A DNA stretch of 64,000 nucleotides from Mycolicibacterium grossiae. GTDB lineage: Bacteria > Actinomycetota > Actinomycetes > Mycobacteriales > Mycobacteriaceae. The stretch lies in contig NZ_CP043474.1 of assembly GCF_008329645.1 (NCBI RefSeq), positions 1 to 64,000 of the forward strand, in the 5' to 3' direction. Made by a program: the position numbers and the translations under genes. Of the stretch, positions 11,902 through 24,561 are shown one piece after another (within the stretch, counting starts at the first letter, position 1; each line of letters begins with the position of its first letter). The notes beneath the pieces are model-generated. The model worked only from the letters and a program-made list of their open reading frames with translations. It did no database searches and was not told the DNA's origin.

Positions 11902-13181
11902 CCGGCCGGCCCGACGGCCCCGCCCGGCGCATCGGCATCTCGCGCCGCGGCTTCGTCACCGGCGCCCTCGGCGCGGGTGCCGGCGCCGCCGTCGGCGTGG
12001 GGGCCACCCTCGCCCTCACCGGGGACGATCACAGCGCCCGCCGTGGCCACCGCCCCGACCCGGGCTTCGTCGACTTCGAGGGTCCGCACCAGACCGGCAT
12101 CACGGCGCTGCCCATCCCGGAGCAGGGCATGGTGGCGTCGTTCAACCTGCAGGCGCGCGACCGCGCCGGTCTGGAGCGGACGCTACGCGAGCTGAGCGAG
12201 GAGATCCGCGGGCTCATGGCGGGCCGGCCGCCGGAGGTCCGCGACCCGGAATTCCCGCCCGTCGACTCCGGCATCCTGGGCGAACGGCCGCCCGCGGACA
12301 ACCTGTCGATCGTGGTCGGCGTGGGCGCGTCGCTGTTCGACGGGCGGTTCGGGCTCGCCGACCGCAAGCCCAAGGATCTGGTCACCATGCCGTTCCTCGC
12401 CAACGACCGGCTCGACCCCAAGCTGTCGCACGGCGACCTGTCGATCATCTTCGAGGCCGGCCACAACGACACGGTGCAGTTCGCGCTGCGCCAGTTGATG
12501 CGCCGCACCCGCAGCGACCTCACGCTGCGGTGGATGGTCGACGGCTACGCCCGCGGCATCGGCGCCGGTGTCGCGTCCGAGGCGCAGACCCCGCGGAACC
12601 TGTTGGGTTTCAAGGACGGAACGGCCAATCTCGACGTCGCCGACGACGCCCTGATGGACCGGCACGTGTGGGTCGGCGCCGACGACGGGGAACCCGACTG
12701 GGCCGTCGGCGGCTCGTACCAGGCGGTGCGCATCATCCGGATGTTCGTCGAGTTCTGGGACCGCACGCAGCTGATCGAGCAGGAGAACCTCATCGGCCGC
12801 AGCAAGGTCAGCGGCGCCCCACTGGGCCTTACCGGCGAATTCACCGACCCGGACTATCCGGGTGACCCCGAGGGCAAGCGAATCAAGCTCGACGCGCACA
12901 TCCGGCTGGCCAACCCGCGCACCGCGGCGACCGACGAGAACCTCATCCTGCGCCGGGGGTTCAACTACTCCCGCGGCTTCGACCAGGCGGGCCGCCTCGA
13001 CCAGGGGCTGGCCTTCGTCGCCTACCAGCGCAGCCTGAAGAAGGGCTTCCTCGCCGTGCAGGAACGCCTCAAGGGCGAGCCGCTCGAGGAGTACATCCTG
13101 CCCGTCGGCGGCGGCTTCTTCTTCATGCTGCCCGGCGTCACCGGCGAGGACCGCTACCTCGGCGACACCCTCCTCGCCTGA
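11898..13181 (+). CDS. efeB: EfeB-type DyP peroxidase, Tat-exported
   Basis: Haem peroxidase of the dye-decolourising family, 427 residues, partner of EfeO/EfeM in iron uptake. A twin-arginine signal (SRRGFVTG) with a following hydrophobic Ala/Gly stretch predicts Tat export. The DyP signature NLLGFKDGTANLD supplies the catalytic Asp; the segment KLDAHIRLANPR carries the likely haem-ligand His. The GTG start overlaps the efeO stop. A family A palindromic repeat begins 8 nt after the stop and may act as terminator. Confidence 0.94.
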   Translation: MTGRPDGPARRIGISRRGFVTGALGAGAGAAVGVGATLALTGDDHSARRGHRPDPGFVDFEGPHQTGITALPIPEQGMVASFNLQARDRAGLERTLRELSEEIRGLMAGRPPEVRDPEFPPVDSGILGERPPADNLSIVVGVGASLFDGRFGLADRKPKDLVTMPFLANDRLDPKLSHGDLSIIFEAGHNDTVQFALRQLMRRTRSDLTLRWMVDGYARGIGAGVASEAQTPRNLLGFKDGTANLDVADDALMDRHVWVGADDGEPDWAVGGSYQAVRIIRMFVEFWDRTQLIEQENLIGRSKVSGAPLGLTGEFTDPDYPGDPEGKRIKLDAHIRLANPRTAATDENLILRRGFNYSRGFDQAGRLDQGLAFVAYQRSLKKGFLAVQERLKGEPLEEYILPVGGGFFFMLPGVTGEDRYLGDTLLA

Positions 13182-13189
13182 CTCCTAGC

Positions 13190-13238
13190 GATTTCGGCGC
13201 GCTCCCGTTCGCGTAGCGACGGTGAGCGCGCCGAAATC
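13190..13238. repeat. Family A palindromic repeat, copy 1
   Basis: 49-bp element with perfect 15-bp arms GATTTCGGCGCGCTC (13190-13204) and GAGCGCGCCGAAATC (13224-13238). The 19-nt centre can extend the stem. It is identical over all 49 bp to copy 2 at 13973-14021. Located just after efeB, where it could terminate transcription. Confidence 0.9.
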
Positions 13239-13307
13239 ACTTCGAGAGATGAGTGGCATCGAAACTGATCGTTGGACGCGATGGGGAGTCGTTGCTCGAA
13301 TGGAGGC

Positions 13308-13974
13308 ATGACCGAGACCTCAACGCCGCCGAACGGCGACCGCCGTCGATCAGCCGTCCGCACTCGCCCGGGGCGCACGACTCCTCGGGAATGGCTGGCC
13401 GCTGACCCTCGCCCTGATCGTCGCCGTCGCGGTGGTGGGCTCGATCGCCGCCACGTGGGTCGGCGGCGCGAGCGGCGCCAATCTCGGCATTCGCTTCACC
13501 GCGCGAACCTCGGCAGTGCTGTTCCTGCTCGCCTTCACCGCGTCGGCGCTATACCAGCTGTGGCCCACCGACGCCACCAAGTGGATCCGCCGCAACCGCC
13601 GCTACCTGGGCGTGGCGTTCGCCGGCTCGCACGTCGTGCACGCGTGCTTCATCGCGGCGACCGTGGTGCTGGATCAGCCGCGCTTCCAGATGGGCGTCGA
13701 CCGCACGCCGCACGCGGTGTACGTGCTCGACGTCATCGCCTACGGCTTCGTCATCGCGATGACCGCCACGTCCTTCGACCGCGTCGCCCGCGCCATGCGC
13801 TACGCCACCTGGAAACGGTTGCACCTCACCGGCAGCTACGTGATTTGGCTGGCCTTCTTCATCGCCTACTGGCGCCGCGGCGTCACCCAGACCGAGTTCT
13901 ACGGGCCGTTGCTCATCATCGTGGTCGCGGCGCTCGTCGTCCGCTTCGTCGCCAAAGCGCGTCGCCACGCGTGA
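13308..13974 (+). CDS. Ferric-reductase-like transmembrane protein, apparent N-terminal frameshift
   Basis: The main frame (13432-13974, 180 codons from a GTG) encodes about five membrane helices with paired His-containing helices (AFAGSHVVHACF; RLHLTGSYVIWL), as in ferric-reductase-like/MsrQ haem b domains. Open reading in this frame continues upstream into a further helix (LLGNGWPLTLALIVAVAVVG) but no ATG, GTG or TTG exists there. The only well-placed start is ATG 13308 with a GGAGG site, in another frame. Removing one G from the run at 13370-13373 would join the two and give a 221-residue protein. This is either a real mutation or a sequencing error. The stop codon lies in repeat copy 2. 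Confidence 0.7.
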
Positions 13975-14021
13975 TTTCGGCGCGCTCCCGTTCGCGTAGC
14001 GACGGTGAGCGCGCCGAAATC
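13973..14021. repeat. Family A palindromic repeat, copy 2
   Basis: Identical over 49 bp to copy 1 (13190-13238). Arms at 13973-13987 and 14007-14021. It supplies the stop codon of the upstream membrane gene (TGA overlaps its first bases) and abuts the mazG stop on the other strand, so here it is ideally placed as a bidirectional terminator. Confidence 0.9.
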
Positions 14022-14022
14022 G

Positions 14023-14973
14023 CTACTGAGACGGGTCGGGCTCGGTGGGCCAGTGCGCACGCCACTCCTCGGCGGTGATCGCCCCCGGCGTGGTGACGTC
14101 CAGTTCGGCCGCGGTGTCCGGGCCGCGCCGGGCCTCGACGACGGCCCGTTCGACCGCGCGGACGGTGTCCATGAAGTCGAGCGTCGCGGCGCGCACCAGG
14201 CTCTCCGCGTCGCCGCCGGGCGTCCGCGCGATCGAGGCCATGCCCTCGGGGATCAGGTCCTCCGGCAGGCCGGCCGCGACCGCCCGCTCGTACACCTTCT
14301 GCGTCAGCGCCAGCGCGGGCTGCGCCGTCGGCACGTCGTCCATCGACGACAGCCGCGGCTTCTCGAGCTTCTTGCGCTCCTCCCACTGCGCCAGCTGCTC
14401 GTCGAGCGACACCGACTCCCCCGCCAGCACGGCAGGCACCCGGTTGGCGAGCTTGCGCACCAGCGCATCAGCGACGTCGTCGATGGTGAAGGCGCCGTCG
14501 GTGGCGTCCTGCGCGATGCGGGCGTGGAACAGCACCTGCAGCAGCACGTCGCCGAGTTCGGTGCGCAGCTCGTCGACGTTGCCGCTGCGGACCGCGTCGA
14601 ACAGCTCGTAGGTCTCCTCCAGCAGGTACCGCCGTAGCGAGTCGTGGGTCTGCTCGCTCTCCCACGGCCCCGAGGTGCGCAGCGTGTCCATCGTCGCGAC
14701 GGCGTCGACGAGGCGCTCGCCAGGCTGCGGCGCCGGCGCCTGGATCAACCGCTCGCCCGCCGCCAACCGGGCCTTCACCATCGGATGGTGAGGATCGCTG
14801 GACAGCAGCACCGGCGCCGCCTCGCGGTCGTCGTAGGCCGGCCGAGCCGCGGGCAGCGACCACGGCACCTTGATCGGCATCTCCTCGGTGTACTGCACGT
14901 CACCGGCGAGCAGCTCCACCGCGTCCACGGGCACCAGCGACGGGCGCCGCGGATCCACCAGGACGACCGTCAT
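14023..14973 (-). CDS. mazG: MazG nucleoside triphosphate pyrophosphohydrolase
   Basis: House-cleaning NTP pyrophosphatase, 316 residues, close to the mycobacterial MazG length. The MazG domain lies in the middle: CPWE-like start SGPWESEQTHDSLRRYLLEE, the metal-binding EETYELFDA and ELGDVLLQVLFHARIA. The N-terminal about 100 residues are the mycobacterial extension (VLVDPRRPSLVPVDAVELL). ATG 14973 is used; upstream in-frame sequence overlaps mfd's end region without homology. Follows mfd on the same strand with a 35-nt gap, so probably cotranscribed. Confidence 0.94.
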   Translation of the reverse strand: MTVVLVDPRRPSLVPVDAVELLAGDVQYTEEMPIKVPWSLPAARPAYDDREAAPVLLSSDPHHPMVKARLAAGERLIQAPAPQPGERLVDAVATMDTLRTSGPWESEQTHDSLRRYLLEETYELFDAVRSGNVDELRTELGDVLLQVLFHARIAQDATDGAFTIDDVADALVRKLANRVPAVLAGESVSLDEQLAQWEERKKLEKPRLSSMDDVPTAQPALALTQKVYERAVAAGLPEDLIPEGMASIARTPGGDAESLVRAATLDFMDTVRAVERAVVEARRGPDTAAELDVTTPGAITAEEWRAHWPTEPDPSQ

Positions 14974-15008
14974 TTCGCTCCTCGCGTCCGCGGCGTCATG
15001 GCAAGCCC

Positions 15009-18704
<3,696 letters not shown>

Positions 18705-18713
18705 GGTGATCCC

Positions 18714-18719
18714 ATTGTA
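18714..18719 (-). promoter_or_regulatory. mfd -10 element, near-leaderless start
   Basis: TACAAT on the minus strand, 9 nt before the mfd ATG. It fits the TANNNT mycobacterial -10 and would start transcription at or within a few nucleotides of the start codon. No convincing -35 is visible. Confidence 0.5.
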
Positions 18720-18826
18720 GGAGCCGCGAAGTGGACGCTTCGATTCCGTCAGGAACGTCACGTCCGGAGTCAGGAAAACGCAAGGATCCTCGCGCAGCGC
18801 GAACCCGTGGGCGCAGCGTGTGGGAC

Positions 18827-20164
18827 ATGACCCTGCTCGACTCGCTGCACTCCCTGCACCGCGCGGCGCCGCTGCGCATCGACCCGGCCCTGTGGCCGGT
18901 GACCACCCGCGTCGACACCGACGGCAGGCTGTGCGTCGGCGGGGTGCCGCTCACCGAGGTGGCCGACGAGTTCGGCACCCCGGCCTACGTCCTCGACGAG
19001 GCCGACGTCGCCCACCGCGTCGCGACCTACCGGGCGCAGCTGCCCGGGGTCCGCATCGTCTACGCGGGCAAGGCGCTGCTCACCACCGAGGTGGCGCGCT
19101 GGGTCGCGCGACACCGTCTGGGCCTCGACGTGTGCTCGCAGGGCGAACTCGCCACCGCGCTGGCCGGCGGGGTCGACCCGCGCGCCATCGTCGTGCACGG
19201 CAACGCCAAGACCACCGCCGAACTGCGGACCGCCGCCGACGTGGGCGTCGGCCGCATCGTCATCGACTGCGGCACCGAGATCGCCCTGCTGGCCAGCCAG
19301 CTGCGCGCCCCGCAGGACGTGCTGGTGCGCGTCACGCCCGACGTCGACATCCACGGGCACGATGCGGTCACCACGGGCATCACCGACCAGAAATTCGGCT
19401 TCGCCCTCGCCGACGACCAGGCGCTGCTCGCGGTGCGCCGCGTGCTGGACCAGCCGATGCTGCGGCTCGTCGGGCTGCACTGCCACCTCGGCTCGCAGGT
19501 CACCGATCCCACCCCGTACGGCGACGCCATCGCGCGGATGGTCGCGCTGATGGCCGACGTCCGGGCCCGGCACGGCGTGGTGCTCTCGGAGCTGAACGTC
19601 GGCGGCGGCCACGGCGTGCCCTACGTGGCGGGCGACCGGGAACTGGACCTCGGCGCGCTGCGCGACGTCATCGAGGACGCACTCGACGCGGCCTGCGGTG
19701 CCGAGCGCTTCCCGCGCCCGGCGGTGGTCGTCGAACCCGGCCGGGCGATCGTCGCGCGGGCCGGGGTCACGATCTACCGGGTGGTCGCGGTGAAGCGTCA
19801 ACCCGGTGGGCGGACCTACGTGGCGGTCGACGGCGGCATGAGCGACAACCCCCGCGTCGCGCTGTACGGCGCGCGGTACACGGTGACCGTCGCCAACCGG
19901 CACCCGCTCGGTCCGCTCGCGACGGTGACCGTGGTGGGCAGGCACTGCGAGGCGGGCGACGCCGTGGCGCGCGACGTCGAGCTGCCCGCCGACCTGCACC
20001 CGGGCGACCTACTGGCCGTGGCGTGCACCGGCGCCTACCACCACAGCATGGCGTCGACGTTCAACCTAGTCGGACGCCCCCCGGTGGTCGCCGTGCAGCG
20101 CGGGCGGGCCCGGGCGATCGTGCGCCGCGAAACCACCGCCGACCTGCTGCTGCGCGATGCGTGA
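18827..20164 (+). CDS. Diaminopimelate-decarboxylase-like (LysA-type) PLP enzyme
   Basis: Fold-type III PLP decarboxylase of 445 residues, related to LysA. The PLP-binding Lys is in YAGKALL, a His in [10 protein letters not shown], a phosphate-binding glycine loop reads GGGHG (GGGLG/GGGFG in most LysA), and EPGR and the active-site Cys motif CEAGD are present. YAGK instead of the usual YA(S/A)KA and the altered glycine loop suggest a paralogue rather than the housekeeping lysA, which mycobacteria carry next to thrA. ATG 18827 is used; GTG 18818 is possible. It is divergent from mfd and ends 4 nt from the convergent TetR gene. Confidence 0.85.
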   Translation: MTLLDSLHSLHRAAPLRIDPALWPVTTRVDTDGRLCVGGVPLTEVADEFGTPAYVLDEADVAHRVATYRAQLPGVRIVYAGKALLTTEVARWVARHRLGLDVCSQGELATALAGGVDPRAIVVHGNAKTTAELRTAADVGVGRIVIDCGTEIALLASQLRAPQDVLVRVTPDVDIHGHDAVTTGITDQKFGFALADDQALLAVRRVLDQPMLRLVGLHCHLGSQVTDPTPYGDAIARMVALMADVRARHGVVLSELNVGGGHGVPYVAGDRELDLGALRDVIEDALDAACGAERFPRPAVVVEPGRAIVARAGVTIYRVVAVKRQPGGRTYVAVDGGMSDNPRVALYGARYTVTVANRHPLGPLATVTVVGRHCEAGDAVARDVELPADLHPGDLLAVACTGAYHHSMASTFNLVGRPPVVAVQRGRARAIVRRETTADLLLRDA

Positions 20165-20168
20165 GGCG

Positions 20169-20804
20169 CTAGCGGTCGTCGAGTTCCGGGTCGGGCTCCA
20201 GGTGCGTCAGGCCGTTCCACATCAGGTTCACCAGGTGGGCGGCGACGACCTCCTTCTTGGGCTCCCGGGTGTCGAGCCACCACTGTGCGGTCATCGACAC
20301 CGACCCGACGAGCGCCTGGGCGTACAGCGGCGCGAGGTCCGGGTCGAGCCCGCGGCGGGAGAAGTCGCCCGCGAGGATCGACGACACCTGGTTCACGGCG
20401 TCGTTGAGCAGCGTCGAATACGTCCCCGAGGTGATGGCCGCGGGGGAATCCCGGATGAGGATCCGGAAGCCGTCGGTGCGTTCCTCGACGTAGGTGAGCA
20501 GCGCCAGGGCCACCCGTTCGAGACGCACCCGGGAGCGGTTGTTGCTCAGTGACGAGGTGATGCCGTCGAGCAGTGCCGACATCTCGCGGTCGACGACCAC
20601 GGCATACAGCCCCTCCTTGCCGCCGAAGTGCTCGTAGACGACCGGCTTGGACACCTGCGCGCGCTGGGCGATCTCCTCGATCGACGTGCCGTCGTACCCC
20701 CGCTCGGCGAACAGCGTCTTGGCCACCTCGATGAGTTGCTGGCGGCGCTCGCTGCCGGTCATCCGGGCGCGCGGTGCGCGCGGCTCCTTCTCGGGTGCTG
20801 CCAC
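20169..20804 (-). CDS. TetR-family transcriptional regulator (Rv1019-like)
   Basis: 211-residue TetR regulator. Helix-turn-helix at about residues 35-75 (GTSIEEIAQRAQVSKPVVYEHFGGKEGLY), ligand domain after that. Position between mfd and glmU matches Rv1019, reported as an autorepressor. GTG 20804 is preferred: a TANNNT -10 (TAGGCT, 20817-20812) lies exactly 7 nt before it, giving a leaderless mRNA; ATG 20762 is the alternative. The 762-codon open frame that extends upstream through glmU is shadow. Confidence 0.9.
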   Translation of the reverse strand: MAAPEKEPRAPRARMTGSERRQQLIEVAKTLFAERGYDGTSIEEIAQRAQVSKPVVYEHFGGKEGLYAVVVDREMSALLDGITSSLSNNRSRVRLERVALALLTYVEERTDGFRILIRDSPAAITSGTYSTLLNDAVNQVSSILAGDFSRRGLDPDLAPLYAQALVGSVSMTAQWWLDTREPKKEVVAAHLVNLMWNGLTHLEPDPELDDR

Positions 20805-20857
20805 GGCTGTCAGCCTAGGGCGTGGCCGGTGGCGGTGGACTAGAGTCGCAGCGACAG

Positions 20858-20929
20858 TCCGTCGTGGTGTAATCGGCAGCACCTCTGATTTTGGTTCAGA
20901 TAGTTCAGGTTCGAGTCCTGGCGACGGAG
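20858..20929 (+). tRNA. tRNA-Gln (TTG anticodon)
   Basis: 72-nt cloverleaf. Acceptor stem TCCGTCG (20858-20864) pairs with CGACGGA (20922-20928), discriminator G at 20929. Anticodon arm TCTGA-TTTTGGT-TCAGA gives anticodon TTG. The T arm contains GTTCGAGTCC. The 3' CCA is not encoded. The same tRNA precedes glmU in M. tuberculosis. Confidence 0.96.
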
Positions 20930-20999
20930 CGGCAGGCCCGGGGGACGCCGCGAGATCCACCACCGGTGCGCACGCTCTGCGCGCGCGGAAGAAGGTCAC

Positions 21000-22430
21000 A
21001 TGACGACACCAGGCGGAGCCGCCGTCATCGTTCTGGCAGCCGGGTCGGGCACCCGGATGCGGTCGGCCACCCCCAAGACGTTGCACACCCTGGCGGGCCG
21101 CAGCATGCTCGCCCACGTCCTGCACGCGGTCACCGCACTGACGCCCGAGCACGTCGTGGTCGTCGTCGGCCACGGCCGCGAGCAGGTCGGCGCGGAGGTC
21201 GCCCGGGTCACCGGCGGGACCGCCCGCACCGTCGTGCAGTCCGAGCAGCTCGGCACCGGGCACGCGGTCACCGTCGGCCTGTCCGGGCTGCCCGCGGACT
21301 TCACCGGCACCGTCGTCGTCACCGCCGCCGACGTGCCGTTGCTCGACGGCGGCACCCTCGCCGCGCTCGTGGCGACCCACGACGGCGCCGGCGCCACCGT
21401 GCTCACCACCACGCTGCCCGATCCCACGGGCTACGGCCGGATCGTCCGCGACGCGCAGAACACCGTCGCGGCGATCGTCGAACACGCCGACGCCGACGAC
21501 GCGCAGCGCGCGATCGGCGAGATCAACTCCGGTGTCTATGCATTCGACGCCGAGGCCCTGCGCGCCGCGTTGCGCGAGCTGCGCTCCGACAACGCCCAGG
21601 GCGAGCTGTACGTGACCGACGCCATCGCGATCATCCGCCGCAGCGGGCGCGAGGTGCGCGCCCGCCACGTCGACGACAGCGCGCTGGTGGCCGGCGTCAA
21701 CGACCGCGTGCAGCTCGCCGACCTGACCGCCCAGCTCAACCGGCGCATCGTCGTGCGTCATCAGCGCGCGGGCGTCACCGTCGTCGACCCCGCCACGACG
21801 TGGATCGACGTCGACGTCGAGATCGGACCGGACACCGTCGTGCGGCCCGGCACCCAGCTGCTCGGCGCCACCCGCGTGGGTGCGGGCTGCGAGATCGGTC
21901 CCGACACGACCCTGACGTCGACGGAGGTGGGCGACGGCGCGTCCGTCGTCCGCACGCACGGCGAGCTGGCGGTGATCGGCGCGGGTGCCACCGTCGGCCC
22001 GTTCACCTATCTGCGTCCGGGCACCGAACTCGGCGCCGACGGCAAGCTCGGCGCCTTCGTCGAGACCAAGAACGCGACCATCGGCGCCGGCACCAAGGTG
22101 CCGCACCTGACCTACGTCGGCGATGCCGACATCGGCGAGCACAGCAACATCGGCGCGTCGAGCGTCTTCGTCAACTACGACGGAGAGACGAAGAGCCGCA
22201 CCACGATCGGCTCGCACGTCCGTACCGGGTCGGACACCATGTTCGTCGCCCCGGTGACCGTCGGCGACGGCGCCTACACCGGCGCGGGCACCGTCATCCG
22301 CACCGACGTGCCGCCCGGCGCACTGGCCGTCTCGGCCGGTCCGCAGCGCGTCATCGAGGGGTGGGTGGAGCGCAAGCGACCGGGCAGCGCGGCCGCCGAG
22401 GCGGCCCGCCGAGCCCGCGGTGACGGATGA
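21000..22430 (+). CDS. glmU: GlmU bifunctional UDP-GlcNAc pyrophosphorylase / GlcN-1-P acetyltransferase
   Basis: Makes UDP-N-acetylglucosamine for peptidoglycan and arabinogalactan linker synthesis. 476 residues. N-terminal nucleotidyltransferase with [12 protein letters not shown] and the Lys of [11 protein letters not shown]-terminal left-handed beta-helix from about residue 260 with hexapeptide repeats and the acetyltransferase segment [37 protein letters not shown]. The C-terminal tail (RRARGDG) is charged as in other mycobacteria. ATG with an AAGAAGG ribosome site. Followed by prsA after about 110 nt. Confidence 0.98.
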   Translation: MTTPGGAAVIVLAAGSGTRMRSATPKTLHTLAGRSMLAHVLHAVTALTPEHVVVVVGHGREQVGAEVARVTGGTARTVVQSEQLGTGHAVTVGLSGLPADFTGTVVVTAADVPLLDGGTLAALVATHDGAGATVLTTTLPDPTGYGRIVRDAQNTVAAIVEHADADDAQRAIGEINSGVYAFDAEALRAALRELRSDNAQGELYVTDAIAIIRRSGREVRARHVDDSALVAGVNDRVQLADLTAQLNRRIVVRHQRAGVTVVDPATTWIDVDVEIGPDTVVRPGTQLLGATRVGAGCEIGPDTTLTSTEVGDGASVVRTHGELAVIGAGATVGPFTYLRPGTELGADGKLGAFVETKNATIGAGTKVPHLTYVGDADIGEHSNIGASSVFVNYDGETKSRTTIGSHVRTGSDTMFVAPVTVGDGAYTGAGTVIRTDVPPGALAVSAGPQRVIEGWVERKRPGSAAAEAARRARGDG

Positions 22431-22542
22431 CCGTCTCGGGGACGTTGGTTGACGCACCGGTAACCCGGCAGCGAACGCCAGGATCCGCTACGTACCATTC
22501 AACTGATCCCCAGACCCACGAAGGGCCGATGAGAGGGCCGAA

Positions 22543-23526
22543 GTGAGCAGCCACGACTGGATTGACAACCGCAAGAGCCTGATGCTCTTCTCCGGGCGCG
22601 CGCACCCCGAGTTGGCCGAGCAGGTCGCGAAGGAACTCGACGTCCCGGTCACCGCGCAGACCGCCCGCGACTTCGCCAACGGCGAGATCTTCGTCCGCTT
22701 CGACGAGTCGGTCCGTGGCTGCGACGCGTTCGTCCTGCAGAGCCATCCCGCGCCGCTCAACCAGTGGCTCATGGAGCAGCTCATCATGATCGATGCGCTC
22801 AAGCGCGGCAGCGCCAAGCGCATCACCGCGATCCTGCCCTTCTATCCGTACGCCCGGCAGGACAAGAAGCACCGCGGCCGCGAGCCCATCTCCGCGCGAC
22901 TGGTCGCCGACCTGTACAAGACGGCCGGCGCGGACCGCATCGTGACCGTCGATCTGCACACCGACCAGATCCAGGGCTTCTTCGACGGCCCGGTCGATCA
23001 CATGCGCGCGCAGAAGCTGCTCACCGGCTACATCGCGGAGAACTACTCCGACGAGGACATGGTCGTCGTGTCCCCCGATTCCGGCCGCGTGCGCGTCGCC
23101 GAGAAGTGGGCCGACTCCCTCGGCGGCGTCCCGCTGGCCTTCATCCACAAGACGCGCGACCCGCTGGTGCCCAACCAGGTGAAGTCCAACCGCGTCGTCG
23201 GCGACGTGAAGGGCAAGACCTGCATCCTCACCGACGACATGATCGACACCGGCGGCACCATCGCCGGCGCGGTCAACCTGCTGCGCCAGGACGGTGCGAA
23301 GGACGTCATCATCGCGGCCACGCATGGCGTGCTGTCCGATCCGGCCGCGCAGCGCCTGGCCGAGTGCGGCGCCCGCGAGGTCATCGTCACCAACACGCTG
23401 CCGATCGGTGAGGAGAAGCGCTTCCCGACGCTCACCGTCCTGTCGATCGCGCCGCTGCTCGCCAACACCATCCGTGCGGTGTTCGACAACGGGTCGGTGA
23501 CGAGTCTGTTCGACGGGTCGGCGTAG
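22543..23526 (+). CDS. prsA: Ribose-phosphate pyrophosphokinase (PRPP synthase)
   Basis: Produces PRPP for nucleotide, His and Trp synthesis and, in mycobacteria, for decaprenylphosphoryl-arabinose. 327 residues, class I. Signatures: FSGRAHPELAEQVA, the metal/pyrophosphate loop VDLHTDQIQGFF, and the PRPP-binding CILTDDMIDTGGTIAGA. GTG start with a purine-rich GAGAGGG site. The arsC-like ATG follows directly after its stop, with no gap, indicating an operon prsA-arsC-lpqT. Confidence 0.97.
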   Translation: MSSHDWIDNRKSLMLFSGRAHPELAEQVAKELDVPVTAQTARDFANGEIFVRFDESVRGCDAFVLQSHPAPLNQWLMEQLIMIDALKRGSAKRITAILPFYPYARQDKKHRGREPISARLVADLYKTAGADRIVTVDLHTDQIQGFFDGPVDHMRAQKLLTGYIAENYSDEDMVVVSPDSGRVRVAEKWADSLGGVPLAFIHKTRDPLVPNQVKSNRVVGDVKGKTCILTDDMIDTGGTIAGAVNLLRQDGAKDVIIAATHGVLSDPAAQRLAECGAREVIVTNTLPIGEEKRFPTLTVLSIAPLLANTIRAVFDNGSVTSLFDGSA

Positions 23527-23892
23527 ATGGCCGACGCCGGTCGGCAGCACGGTGGCGCCGTCGTCTACCACAACCCGCGCTGCTCGACGTCACGCAAGAC
23601 GCTGGAGTTGTTGCGCGACAACGGCATCGAGCCGGAGGTGGTGCAGTACCTCAAGACGCCGCCGACGCGCGAGGAGATTGCGCGGCTGATCGCCGACGCC
23701 GGCATCGACGTGCGCACCGCCGTCCGCAGGCGCGAGGCCCTCTACGCCGAACTCGGGCTGGCCGACGCGTCCGACGAACGACTGCTCGACGCGATGGCCG
23801 AGCATCCCATCCTCATCGAGCGGCCGTTCGTCACCACCGCGAAGGGGACGCGCCTCGCCCGGCCGGTCGACGCGGTGCGCGAGATCCTGTGA
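23527..23892 (+). CDS. ArsC/Spx-family arsenate-reductase-like protein
   Basis: Thioredoxin-fold protein of 121 residues. The catalytic segment YHNPRCSTSRKTLELL has the Cys of glutaredoxin-coupled arsenate reductases (CX3R), and later LIERPFV and the downstream Arg of the family (KGTRLARP) are present. With no arsenic-resistance neighbours, an arsenate role is uncertain; the YfgD-like subgroup often sits in housekeeping operons. Begins at the base after the prsA stop and overlaps lpqT by 4 bp (GTGA). Confidence 0.9.
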   Translation: MADAGRQHGGAVVYHNPRCSTSRKTLELLRDNGIEPEVVQYLKTPPTREEIARLIADAGIDVRTAVRRREALYAELGLADASDERLLDAMAEHPILIERPFVTTAKGTRLARPVDAVREIL

Positions 23893-24539
23893 TCCGCGGT
23901 GTGGCAGCGGCGCTGCTGGTGGCGCTCGCCGTCACCGGCTGCGAGTCGTCGCAACCCGACTACCAGTCGATCTGGACCACCACCACGACGACCACGCCGT
24001 CGGAGACCGCCAAACCCGAGCCGATCTCGTCGTTCCTGGAGAAGGCCGGCGTCACCGGTCAGACCGTCGCCCCCGAGGAACTCACCGACCTGACGGTGAC
24101 GATTCCGACGCCCGCCGGCTGGCAGCCCTACCAGAACACCAACATGGCCCCCGGCACGCGGATGATCGCCAAGGGCGACACCTACCCCACCGCGATGATC
24201 CTGGTGTTCCGGCTCACCGGCGACTTCGACGTGCGCGAGGCGCTGAAGTACGCCGACGGCGACGCCAAGCTGTCGGAGAACTTCAAGCAGCTCAACGCCT
24301 CGGCGGCCGACTTCGGCGGTTTCCCGTCGTCGATGATCGAAGGCAGCTACGACCTCAACGGCCGGCGCATGCAGACCTACAACCGCATCGTCATCGCGAC
24401 CGGCACCCCGCCGAAGCCGGGTGCGCCCGGCCAGCGTTACCTGGTGCAACTGACGGTCACCACGTTCGCCGACCAGGCCCAGCAGGAGGGGCCGGACATC
24501 GAGGCGATCATCAAGGGTTTCACCGTCGCCGCCAAGTAG
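23889..24539 (+). CDS. lpqT: LpqT-like lipoprotein (LpqN/LpqT family)
   Basis: Secreted lipoprotein of 216 residues. Signal peptide ends in lipobox AVTGC, followed by a Thr-rich linker ([11 protein letters not shown]) and a globular domain of the mycobacterial LpqN/LpqT family ([37 protein letters not shown]). Function unknown; LpqN of M. tuberculosis is reported to interact with host factors, not transferable here. GTG start overlaps the arsC-like stop. A paralogous lipoprotein lies at 52157-52864. Confidence 0.92.
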   Translation: MIRGVAAALLVALAVTGCESSQPDYQSIWTTTTTTTPSETAKPEPISSFLEKAGVTGQTVAPEELTDLTVTIPTPAGWQPYQNTNMAPGTRMIAKGDTYPTAMILVFRLTGDFDVREALKYADGDAKLSENFKQLNASAADFGGFPSSMIEGSYDLNGRRMQTYNRIVIATGTPPKPGAPGQRYLVQLTVTTFADQAQQEGPDIEAIIKGFTVAAK

Positions 24540-24561
24540 CGGTGTCACTACCCTCGACGGC

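Noticed and set aside
20805..22457. N-terminal extension of the TetR frame through glmU
   Set aside because: The TetR homology starts near 20804, where a -10 box is found, and the remainder is antisense to tRNA-Gln and glmU.
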